Source: Diploscapter coronatus (taxonomy: Eukaryota; Nematoda; Chromadorea; Rhabditida; Rhabditidae). From it: a stretch of DNA of 64,000 nucleotides. Both the position numbers and the translations under genes were made by a program. The DNA is taken from the NCBI GenBank assembly GCA_964036155.1, contig OZ038422.1, positions 68,285,201-68,349,200 of the forward strand. The letters run 5' to 3'. The notes beneath the pieces were generated by a model. It saw only the letters and a list, made by a program, of their open reading frames with translations, was not told where the DNA came from and ran no database searches. Numbering within the stretch: the first letter of the stretch is position 1; every line of letters starts with the position of its first letter. Shown one piece after another: positions 39,201 to 49,600 of this stretch.

Positions 39201-41935
39201 AGCAATTTTAGCTGAGCATCGATCCTTTTCTCGAAAAACTCACCCAGCTAGAGGATAATTTCACGTTGCTGCTGAGCCGAGGCAAAATCAGCACATACGA
39301 TTCTCTTGATGCAGCACTGTCTGCGCCATCTCGATTTCTCCAGCCAATCAATGTCGATGTGAGTTGTATTTCATGTTTTGGAGATCACGGATATTTGAAG
39401 ACTATTTCTTTGGCACTTTTTCTATGTCAATTTGACGTTTTTTTTCGACTTGAAAAATTTTAGCGAGATATGAATGAATGTTTTCGTTTCCGAAAATCTT
39501 GCCTCATCCTACCACTTCTATTAAATATAAAAATTTGATGATTAATTTTAATGTCAATCTCAGGTAAAAACTAATTGGCATATTATTTCGTTCGTGCGTT
39601 ATTTAGCATTTTTCAAGATTATTTTTCAGTTAACTGATCCTATTGTAATTCCTGAAGAAAATGATGATAAGATGCCATTTTGGCGACAACGACTTATCGC
39701 TCTCTACATTGATTGGGCCAAGACTTTTCCCACTTTTCGAAACCTGCCTTATGCAGATAAGGTAGAATACTTGTGTTTATCCCGTTTTCAAAATATTTGA
39801 ATTCAGATAGCTCTAATAACAAACCATGCGTCGAGTTACATGATAATGTGTGAGGCATTTCGAACGCCTGAACACAAGCCCAGCATGCGGAAGAAGGTCG
39901 TGGAGAATTGCATTAAGAATGGCGCGTTGACTAAAGCTCCAAGAGAAGTTAGATTTGCCTGAAATATTGATCAAATCATTAATTCAGGTACAATCTCGTA
40001 TGCGAAATTATGAATCGAATATCAATGATTCCACCTCGGATGGGGCAGTTGTCACGTCACCAACTCAACCACGAACATCCTCAGCACAATCACATCCCAA
40101 TTCCCCCGATCTCTTTGTCGTCCCAAATTTGCCTTCCTCATCAACTTCAACTCCACTAGTCCTCAGGTATGAATTATGATTATTACATAAAATATTAGGA
40201 AGAAAGATGATAGCTAAAATATGGCTGCGTGTACTTCTGTCCCAAAAGTGAGTATTTCCCAAACGCTATTTCTCTCCTTTTCTTTCTCTGCCCCTTACTA
40301 TTTTCCCTATTCTCACTTTGGGATATAAGTACTCACAGCTCTAAAATATCAACAATGAAGTCATACGGTAGTAGTTAAAAGGTTGGAACAGATATGATTA
40401 TGGGTTGAATCTGGTATATCAATTTATCGTGAATCAACATTATTTAAATTTTATACACACATTTCTCTCGCGAAAATGTAAATATCTGTTGTTTTATTAA
40501 AGTTGGTTTATTGATGTGGATAGATGATATTGTAATTATATCTACAATCATGATTATTCTAAACCCGCGGCCGCTGCTGTATGCAATATCTTTTCTTAAT
40601 TGCTATTTTTCCTATCTAGGTATGCATTCATTTCGAAAAGTTATAATGATCTTTTCAGGCAGATAAAACTAGAACCCAGTGACAGTCCAGAGCCACGAGC
40701 AGATATGATTCAATTACCGACGGAATACGGAAGTCTTCCTGCCGATTACGGATTATGGATTCCTAAGGTTTGAAATAATTGCCAGAAATGTTTAATTTGA
40801 TCTATCTTGCAGGATTATGGAGTGCCTTCTGCTGGCTTGGAGGGGCGTGCTTCAATGCATAATTTTTTCGATGCCAGGGAGTTTTGTGAAGGTAAAAAAT
40901 TTCCTTAAAAATTGATATACTAATATAATTTCTAATATTTCAGGTCGACCTTCCACGTGTAGTTTCAGTGAACAACCCACGAAAACCACGACTCTCATGG
41001 TTCCCAGAAATCATTTGCCTCATCCAGCTCCTATTGAAACGTAACTTTCATGACTCGTTATGTATTCGAATTACAGTAATTGCAGTACTCTTTCCGGAAT
41101 AACCCCAGTGATCGCTCTGATGATCGATTTGGTCATGAAGCCGTTTAGACAACTCAACTTCTCCACTACTGAATTCGCTGCACTTCAAACCATTATGTTC
41201 TTCGATCCTTGTAAGAATCTACTCGGCGAAATATTTCGTTAAATTTTTCCCTTCTATTTTAGCGACAGAAGGCCTTGATGCAGCGTCGCAAAGAAATGTT
41301 GCAGCCGAGCAGAAGAAAGTCTTAGCGACTCTGTTCAGACATTTGCAGAAGACCTACAATCCAACTGATGCAAACGATAGATATGCTTCAATTTTACTCA
41401 GAGTACCTACTATTCGGGTATGGTTTTGAGTTCTTTAATTTATAATTTATTTTAAAAAAGAAAATAAAATAATTTTAGAGATGCATAGATGATTAGCATA
41501 TAAAATCAGTAGTTTACTATAAATTCGTTAATATTGTCCATTGTAAACGAGAAGTCCTCTCTCTCCTTGGCGGGAAAAAGGAGGTGCGAGCCTTTCGTTG
41601 ACTCTGGTCTCTGATTCTCTCGCTCTCTTCTCTTGCTACACCATTTTCACTCGTGACTGCGTCACGGCTCGCACCATCGCCTGTCTTGAACAGTATGCGA
41701 CGGTTTTGTTATTTACAATGAACAGTAATTAATCTCCCAAGAATTTTTAAAATGTCTATTTCTTTATTCTATATATTCCAATTTTCAGAGAGCAGCGGCG
41801 AAGAAGAACGAATCTTTGCAAGTGTTGGACATGTTGAAAATGCATGAGATTAATCTGCTCGTGAAGGAAACTTCTTTGGGAATTCGACCAGCTAGTACAA
41901 ATTCTCCAAATCAAGAGGACGCTTGTATGATGTAA
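36270..41935 (+). CDS. Nuclear hormone receptor (nematode HNF4-derived type)
   Basis: Ligand-regulated transcription factor acting in the nucleus. Exons 36270-36291, 36332-36429, 36687-36778, 37020-37133, 38963-39062, 39212-39358, 39630-39761, 39807-39947, 39988-40166, 40659-40767, 40813-40891, 40944-41040, 41077-41210, 41263-41417, 41789-41935; about 581 aa. The C4 zinc-finger DNA-binding domain is at about residues 9-78: [20 protein letters not shown], then the P-box [10 protein letters not shown], then [20 protein letters not shown] basic extension follows ([16 protein letters not shown]). The ligand-binding domain is all-helical ([57 protein letters not shown]) and is interrupted by a long Ser/Thr/Pro-rich loop (exons 9-12). 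Intron 4 is about 1.8 kb. I cannot say which of the many worm nhr genes this matches. The tiny first exon is chosen because it supplies the only fitting Met. Confidence 0.9.
40214..40349. mobile_element. MITE (118 bp) with 9-bp target-site duplication in a receptor intron
   Basis: The element at 40223-40340 has near-complementary ends of 28-29 nt: 40224-40252 and 40312-40339, starting GCTGCGTGTACTT and GCTGTGAGTACTT when read inward. It is flanked by direct repeats CTAAAATAT at 40214-40222 and 40341-40349. The interior is pyrimidine-rich with no open frame. Inverted ends plus flanking duplication are the signature of a DNA-transposon insertion. An 8-9 bp duplication fits hAT- or Mutator-like elements. 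Confidence 0.8.
41539..41720. repeat. Fold-back element in the last intron of the receptor gene
   Basis: CATTGTAAA at 41539-41547 is repeated in inverse at 41712-41720. Nested inside, GGTGCGAGCC (41583-41592) has its perfect complement GGCTCGCACC at 41666-41675. The interior is GC-richer than the surrounding intron (41418-41788). It is likely a short non-coding inverted-repeat element or a structured RNA segment. Confidence 0.5.
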
Positions 41936-42694
41936 AGATTACTTTGATTATGAGATTTTGCTCAAGATTCAACTTTTTCAATCTAAAACTTGTACCTAAA
42001 TGGGTATTTAATCTCAAGTAATTGCTACAAATTCTAAATAGTCCTTCGATAGATTATAGTCACTTACGATGTAATTTTATAACAAGGCTGAGCTATACAA
42101 AGATTCTATAAGTGATCTTCGTATCTTTTTCTTCTACAAGATAGAAATATTTTAGATTTTTAATGAGTAAACTGATTGAGAGATTATCAGTATAGTTAGT
42201 TTTATTATTATATCATCTCTTCCAATGATGATATAGGCGCTTTAATTAAATCTGACATAGTACTCTCTTCGAAAAATGACATCTTTTATCATGGGAATTC
42301 GAATTTGAATCGATACGAGAAGAATCTTTCACAAAGATGAGTTTCGTCATATCAGGCCATAGGTTCAGTGATTTGATTATACAGCTATTAGCTTCTTTGA
42401 AATCATCTACTTATTTGATATCGTCGAATGGTAAGAATATATGATTTTTCACACTAGTGTTTCTGTTCAGCGATAGATTTAGCCAGTCAAATTTTCTTCA
42501 TCCCTTCGTTCAAAAACAAACATTCCGTATTTGGCTAGTTTTTTGTATTCTATGATTTTTGTTCGATTGTTCTTATTTTGCGGGTACAATTTTCAGTACT
42601 CGCATAACAACCACAGACCAATTTTTAATGTAATTTTATTTATTGTTTATACAAAAAGAGATTCTGTATTATATTTGTTCACGTGTCAGAGTGA

Positions 42695-42700
42695 AATAAA
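42695..42700 (+). terminator. Possible polyadenylation signal of the nuclear receptor gene
   Basis: AATAAA about 760 nt after the receptor stop codon, followed by an AT-rich tract. It would imply a long 3' UTR. Confidence 0.35.
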
Positions 42701-42762
42701 CGAAATTTTTTTTTGTAATTATATTATTAACATTTGCGATTGAATCAGTTTTATACTGATAG

Positions 42763-42772
42763 TTTATTTATT
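42763..42772 (-). terminator. Polyadenylation signals of the amine oxidase gene
   Basis: Two overlapping AATAAA hexamers on the minus strand about 80 nt downstream of the stop codon. Confidence 0.55.
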
Positions 42773-42849
42773 GAAATTTTCATGATGTAAATATTATAGT
42801 TTTTTCGACATATTTGGGGCTATGATGTTGGTTAAATGGGGCATAATAA

Positions 42850-45337
42850 TTAGGAAGTGGTAACTGTATTGGTTCTGTGAGTGTATTGAGGACATTCGAT
42901 TTGCTGATTGTGATAAAGGGAAGGCTGGGAATGAGTGATTTCTGATGGCCTGTGCTGGTAGAAATCATTGAAGGCCCTGTCAGCTTCTCTTCTTCCTGAT
43001 AGAAATGCGCCAATCGCGGTTTGGAACAGTCTAAATTTGATCATTTTGCTAATCATTGCATAATTATTATGCGGCGGAATTAAGATGTTGAAGATCGGAA
43101 TCGGTTTTTTTTCGATCAATTCTTTACCGATAGTGTGTTCCTTCTCCAGCAAACAGAATCCTGGGTCTTCCGTTTCTCTTGACAGGAATAGCCAGTCGAC
43201 TGTGAGTTATATTGGCGAGTGCGGCTTCTTTAGTGGTGTAGGAATAGCTTCCCAAGAGAAGATCGTTCTTTGTCAGCTTGGTTCTGTAACAGTTAGACGA
43301 TTTTCATCATTCTGCTGCAATAGTTACCTAATGATCTGACTAGGCGGTTCAATACTCTGATCATCGTTCATGTCCCTGATCAGCTTGGTGACCTTCTCCA
43401 TGAGTTCTTCATCGCTTAAGTTATCCATTACCTCGTGACCAGGTCCCGCGATCCACGCAGTCAGAGTATTTGGCTCCCAATCAACCTTCTAGAAGAGAAA
43501 AATAACTCATCTCGGAGGTCTCTAAGTTCTTACTTGAATGGTAGTGAATTCCCTTTCGAATGGGTTGATTTTGTCGGTGTACATTCCCTCGACAGGCAAA
43601 GGCACCATGTGCACTGTGTCGTTGCGCCACCACGGGTTCTCCCAGCGGAGGAAGATCTTGCATGATTCCCCAAAGCCTAGAATGCTGTTGTGATTCGTCC
43701 CCTGTAGAATTTCTCATACCAAGTTTCTCAATAGCTTCGATCTTTCTTCTGGGTAGTTTTGGAGTGAACATTTTGGTGTGAAACTTCTTTAGCACTCCCA
43801 GAGAGGCCGTTACGATCACGTAATCGTATCGCTTCAGATTTTCTCCTTTGGATGTTGTCAGATATACTCCATCATTTTCGAGTCTGCAACATTTCAAATT
43901 CATTTGCCTCCCAGTTTTCAATCGGACCTGATGTTCTCAACCCTTTCGTTAAAATGAAATCTTTCTTCCGGTGTCTGCTGATAGATGTAGTCGATGATGT
44001 GTTTGTATCCGAATTTGTTCGTCGCGAAAGATTCTCCTTCCTAGGATTGAGATAAATATAGTAAACTATGCAAATAACTTTGATTTAATACCGGTCCTCT
44101 ATCATTCCACTCCTTAAGTACATGCACGGACAGCTTGGTCCAGTCTGCAGCCCACTCGAACTCCCAATATGATCGATAGGAACGCGACAAGGCATCAAAC
44201 AATTTCTGTCTCTCGGCGGAGATGTTGTTTTCCTAGAAGATGGCCTTCATCTATTGATTCCTTAGTTTCTTTACCTTCAAGAATCTGCTGTAGTCCTTGG
44301 TGTAGAGTTCGAAGAAAGTGTTTTGTTTGGAAGTGTATTCATCGTATCTCGCGATATCTCTGTATTTAGGATCGAGTGGATGAGTGAAATTGAGGAAGAG
44401 GTCTATGTCGGAGCTAGAATAATTGAAGATCAAGGAGGATTTTGAAAAGACAATCTAACCTATCGATGGGCTGATTACCAATAAGATATGTGGGATTAGC
44501 GATATGCGCTTGATCATCCACAACGCCTGCCACAACTCCCAACTTCTCTGCAATGCGGTAGATGGGATTGTCAGCACCGTTGATGTACTGTGCACCCATT
44601 TGAAGATATCCGCCTTCTGAAATCAGAATCGGATAATAAGATTCTTGGGATACTACAATATTCAATAAATAATATTGTGGCAAAATTGTGCGTTTCCTTT
44701 CTAAATAAAATTATGTTAAAAATGGTTTATCATATCACCAGATAAGTGAATTAGTCACACTCAAATTAACCATGAGATTCAAGGATAGGGAATGAAATGA
44801 AAATTTTGAGAGCCGGAATCTGAATTTTCCATTTTTGGTGGTAACGAAAGATATCATAAACATCATGGATTTTGATTGTGCAACAGTCGAAGCGCTTCAG
44901 GAAAATTTTCCTGATTTTACCCACTATCAATATTTCATTCAATCAAGATGAGGGCTAACTTGGGGTATCGTTTTAGCTAGTGAAATACAATTACTGGACT
45001 AGAACGCTTTTTCGGGAAAGCGAAATGATTTTTGTCAATATTTGAATGTGAATTTGAAATTCCTACGATAAGGAATAGGATGAATGCGGCCTCCGATGCG
45101 GTCAGCCCCCTCGAAGACGTCGAATTGAGTTAGTCCCAGTTCAGTCAGTCGGCGCGCGGCACTCAATCCGGCCATGCCGGCACCGACGATAGCTATATGC
45201 GGTTCTGATGCATCCTCGCTTGACGACTCTTTCTGAAGTACACCTTGGTCGAGGATATTCTATAGCTGACTTGCCTGAATGGATATACCGCAGGCGATAA
45301 TTACTGTCAATACTAAACGGATTTTTATCATCGACAT
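42850..45337 (-). CDS. Spermine/polyamine oxidase-like flavin amine oxidase, secreted or luminal
   Basis: FAD-dependent oxidation of polyamines, judged by resemblance to the SMOX/PAOX family. Exons: 45337-45275, 45232-45067, 44616-44460, 44413-44275, 44232-44092, 44040-43928, 43883-43720, 43676-43534, 43488-43328, 43283-43128, 43030-42850; about 527 aa. The first exon encodes a hydrophobic signal-like segment (MSMIKIRLVLTVIIACG). Then come the dinucleotide-binding motif IAIVGAGMAGLSAARRL with FEGADRIGGRI (about 35-75), the substrate-side motif GGYLQMGAQYINGADNPIYR, CKIFLRWENPWW, and the C-terminal FAD-binding signature ILFAGEGTHYR with GAFLSGRREADRAF. Exon 1 joins exon 2 through a 42-nt GC-AG intron. 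The gene is head-to-head with mms-19. Substrate preference cannot be read from sequence. LSD1-type histone demethylases are unlikely because no SWIRM or tower region is seen and a signal peptide is present. Confidence 0.9.
45233..45274 (-). other. GC-AG intron, 42 nt, in the amine oxidase gene
   Basis: The donor CAG|GCAAGT is the ideal GC-type 5' splice site and the acceptor is TACTTCAG. Without this intron the frame meets a stop seven codons on. With it the signal peptide joins the FAD-binding exon in phase. Confidence 0.8.
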
Positions 45338-46603
45338 TGTAGGAGAAACTGGAGTGCTTTTTATTAAAGCTCTTGATTGGGGTGGGCTTTGAGAAAGTCC
45401 TAGAGGCGATCAAAATGTGTCCTGCCAGCTTTACCTAAAAATAGAAGAAATTAGGATATTCTAGATGATGTTAGATTGCATCGAACAGGAAATCTCGGAA
45501 TTTTGATAGCTAGATTTGAGATAAGAAAGAACAGGATGGTGGAGTTTGTAGAGCGACGGAAAATTAAATGATAAGGCGAGAAAATGACGGCGTTGAAATG
45601 TACGATTGACAGGTAGCTGTGCAGTGGCTGGGAAAGGAATGCATTGATGCAGCGCCCAATGCAGATCATTTTCCTCTCGCATTGATAAGCCCTCTGATAA
45701 GCCTCGGCTCACTGCAGTCCGACTACCAAACCCTTTATATCCCTTTTCTTTATCTTTCCGGCATCTTTTTTCTCTCTAGTTCTCATTCTCTCTTCAATTC
45801 GACGTGCTCAAACCAAGGCTTAAAATGGTGATTTTATTATAAAAGGAAGGAAGACAATTTGCTGGGCATCACGCAAATTCTGCTTATGAAAGAGAGCGAC
45901 AAATGATAAGTAGCTGAAACGACTGGGACAAAGAAGGAAGGGTCATATGAGATCGAAATGGTTTGATCATATGAGAGGGGAAATGAGAGAGAGTGAGAGA
46001 TCAGAAAGGACTGATGAGACTATTTTGATAGAGGAAAGGGGTGGATATCATTTATCAACCGGGGCATCGCACCTACTTGCACCCGAAACGTCATCGAACC
46101 TGACTGATCTTTCTCATGCCCTCCACTCTCTTCCCTGCTGTTGTTTGCGGAAGCCCTCCACACCCGATCAAATGACTGATAGAGGCGAATATTATGGATA
46201 GTTCCTCATATAGCAAGGAAGTTAGTGGGGTTGTAGATGACACTACAGATTGACATCATTTGGCAGACACTCAGTTGCGTAACGTGATGTAAAAACCGAA
46301 AAATCAACAAACACAGCGCAAAAATGAAAAATTGAAGAAAAATAAATGAACGAGCGTAAACGGTATTACGCGTTAATCGATAAATTCGGTACTGTAAAAA
46401 TGTTTGAACTCATTTTCGCGGCTTTTCCTACGTTTTCTTCGAAAAAAAAAACTCGAATTTGTCACGACTATTTGTGCGGGTGCTGGGCTCCATGACATTT
46501 TGACCTCAGTCGCGTCAAAATTGAAATTTTCTAGCGCGATAATGCAGATTTTATTTTTAGCACATTTTTCAAGATAATTTACCGGATTTTTCAGTTCATC
46601 AAG
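45338..46603. other. Divergent promoter region of the amine oxidase and mms-19
   Basis: About 1.27 kb between divergent start codons; no exon supported. Open frames at 45451-45831 and 45947-46201 have no family resemblance. Confidence 0.55.
46584..46594 (+). promoter_or_regulatory. Likely trans-splice acceptor of mms-19
   Basis: A GGATTTTTCAG-type 3' splice site ends at 46594, 9 nt before the start codon at 46604. No matching upstream exon is evident, which fits spliced-leader addition. Confidence 0.5.
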
Positions 46604-49600
46604 ATGAATGATTCTCCTGATTTTCAACGTGCCGAACTGAGAAAGAAGATCGAGAGTGGCCAGCTGCAGATCAGTGAATATCTCGAGCAGAATAGGTAGT
46701 TGAATTTGAATGACCATTTCTTGGCTATTTCATTCATTTTCAGGTCCCTGTTTTTGTCGGACAACAACGAGAACAGGACGAAGGCCTTCAACGATACGGT
46801 GGAAGTTGTCACGCAGCTGCCCACGGAATTCCTCGACAAACAACAAGGTCTGTCGAGTTTTTTTTCTGTTTAATTTTCCAATTATAAAATAGTCAAAATA
46901 TTCTAAAATCGCTGCTGTCAATTATTTTCCATTCACTCGCTGTCTCTTTCCCAAGCTTTAGTGAAATGTATTCCAAAAATGGACCCAAATTGCACCGAGA
47001 ATTCACCATTTTATTATCATTATTTTATCGGTTCGAAGTACGGAAGCGTAAAATTTAATGACCGAATGGCGCGACCTCTCGGAAGGGGCTTCATTGCTTT
47101 TGACTACTGTCTGTCGAATTTTTTGAAATCGATTTATTCGAAAAAAAGTAGCTGTCAAATTAGAATTATCATTCGCAAAGCCGATTATGCATTCTGCGAT
47201 AGTCTGCTATGTCCTATCGAAAATTTATCTTTTTAATACATTTCTTTGTACTCTGAACATGTCGACCTATACTTTTTCGTATAATTTCGAGATTTTTTTC
47301 GACTCAAAAATCGATTTATTTATTGTTGAAAGTTATCTCGATTTTCCAGTAGCAATGTGATTTGAATGCGCTGTAAAACGAGCCGATGAGTTGAAAATCG
47401 AATGCAATAAATAAACTGATTTGCTGATAAAGAAGGGGAAGAGATAGAGAATGGCGTACAGGGTGGTAGACAGAAATTGGAATGGACTACTGGGAAATTA
47501 ATTGGAACGAAGGGGAAAATATTGACTGTCAATGCATAAATGCACAAACAATACATATTTGCATATGATCATTGTTTTTTGAAAGAAACAAATAGAGATC
47601 TTGATTTCAGCTCAGCTCCTGCTCAACTTTCTGATTAGTCAGTTTGAGCCGGCACTCGTCAATGGATATGGGAATGCCATTCTCAAAGGGATTTGGTTCT
47701 TAGTAAAAATGAATTAATTGGGAAAAAGTGAATGAATTTTTGCAGATCACGAAATGCAAAAACGTGCCAAATTTCGATGTGACTCTCTTCGTCAAAGTTC
47801 TGTTCCAAGAAAATGACGTGCAGAAGGGTTGGGCTCAGCAGGAGAGACTGCAGCTGTTCGAGATCTGCGAGTGGATGCTGGCTAATCAACTTGCAGGTAT
47901 TGTTTTTTCGAAAATAATCCGACTTTTAACTCCGAAAAGCCAAAATTTGTCATTTTTCGTAGCCAGAAACGGACAGACAAACCAATTTTTTTAGAACTCA
48001 AAGATTCGTTTTTAGACATTTACACAAGTATCGAGTCAGAATAATATCTGCCTCATAAAATGCAGATAATTTTGCTTTATTTATTCCGAAATTTTCATTA
48101 TTCGATTTTGTGGTTTTCCTATTACTAATTTTCAAGTATCAATCAATCAAGTGAACGGAATTATGAAAATTCTCAGTTCAATGTTTCAGACATTCAAAAG
48201 ATGGGATCCGACTTCGCGTTTGCCTTCGAGCATGCAATGGCCGGGGAACGCGATCCTCGCTGCCTTGTTGTCGTCTTCAAACTTTTCCAAACCGTCGCTC
48301 ACAAAATCGATCTCGGTATGTCTTATTGAGAGTTTCTTTACAAAAGATTCATTTTCAGGTGCATTTGCGAGTGATCTGTTCGAGGCAGTGGCTTGCTACT
48401 TCCCCATTTCATTCAGACCGGTAACTTTGTTTCGAAAACGCTCCAAGGTAAATATTGAAGGCGCCCACTTCGACAATAACTCGCGACGAGTTGGCCGCCT
48501 CGTGCATCTCCTGTCTGACTGCATCGCCTGTCTTCGCACAGAACTGCTTCTTTCTGATCGAGGAGAAACTGCAGGACGATGAGGAATTGGCTAAAGAGCA
48601 GAGAGAGGATGTCAATCAGCTATTGGTTTGATTTTTCTTCTTACCTAAAAAATGTTTTTTTCTTAAAAAAGACAATTTCAGCTGGCAGCCTGCAGCAAAT
48701 TCCCTCCCCTCGTGCTGGCTCCCCGAGCTGCTTCCATTGTCAACGAACTCATCGGATTTATTCTCAATCCAAACTACAAAGGTTATTTTTCCATTCATTT
48801 TCAGCAGAAATATGCAAACTCAACTCAACTCGGTAGCGATTTCGAAATAAGTTTCACAATTTTTGAGCGTCACAATTGGTGATTTTTCGAATGAGAATGA
48901 TTTTTGCAGGCTCTGACATCAAATCGACGCTGTCTTCAATTGCCTGCGTACTCGAGAAACTCGACAAGCTGACTGACAAAACGCACGTCGTAGGAATCAT
49001 CAAGATTGAATTGAAACGTAGGCAGATTTATTAAACGATAAATTCGAAACGTCGACATAGTTCGTATTCGAAGTTAAAAAATGGAGAATAGGATTCTTTA
49101 CAACGACGCTACATAAAGAAATATTGTCAAAGTAAAAGTGATTCTCTACTTTCTCCTAGCCATACACATTATTTCGCCATGTTGAGTCGTTGAGAAAAAT
49201 CCAAATCAGCACAGGATCTTCTTTTGTTCTTCGCTTTGGAAGGAACATCGCAAATTTGGAAGACAAATTATTTTATAAAATCCATTTCAGACATCGAGCC
49301 GTTCGTGCTGCAGGCGGGAATGGGCATAACAGCCCGAGCTCTGCAAATCGCCAAACAGCTGATCTGCATCCAGAAGACTAGGGAGGATGTCTTCATGCAA
49401 GTCTATGCTTGGCTCATCGAACTCATTCAAGGTTATCTTTATTTTAAATAGGAAAACAAGTTTACTTTTTACTATTCTCTATCAAATATTGACTTTTATA
49501 AGAAAAGAAAAATGGAAAATTTGACCGACTTCAAATTCTTTATTCTACTCAAAATTTTTATTGCTTTTTTTCTAAACTCTGAATTTTGCTTCATGAAAGC

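Larger units (their letters stand above)
41936..42849. other. Convergent 3' region of nuclear receptor and amine oxidase genes
   Basis: AT-rich, with no supported exon. A plus-strand AATAAA at 42695-42700 and minus-strand AATAAA copies at 42763-42772 suggest that the two 3' UTRs meet or overlap here. Confidence 0.6.

Noticed and set aside
43481..43921. Single 146-codon open frame in the oxidase gene taken as one exon
   Set aside because: After EKLG the family match continues only in another frame (GFGESCKIFLRW), showing a 43-nt intron at 43677-43719. The rest of the open frame is read-through of intron and shifted exon.
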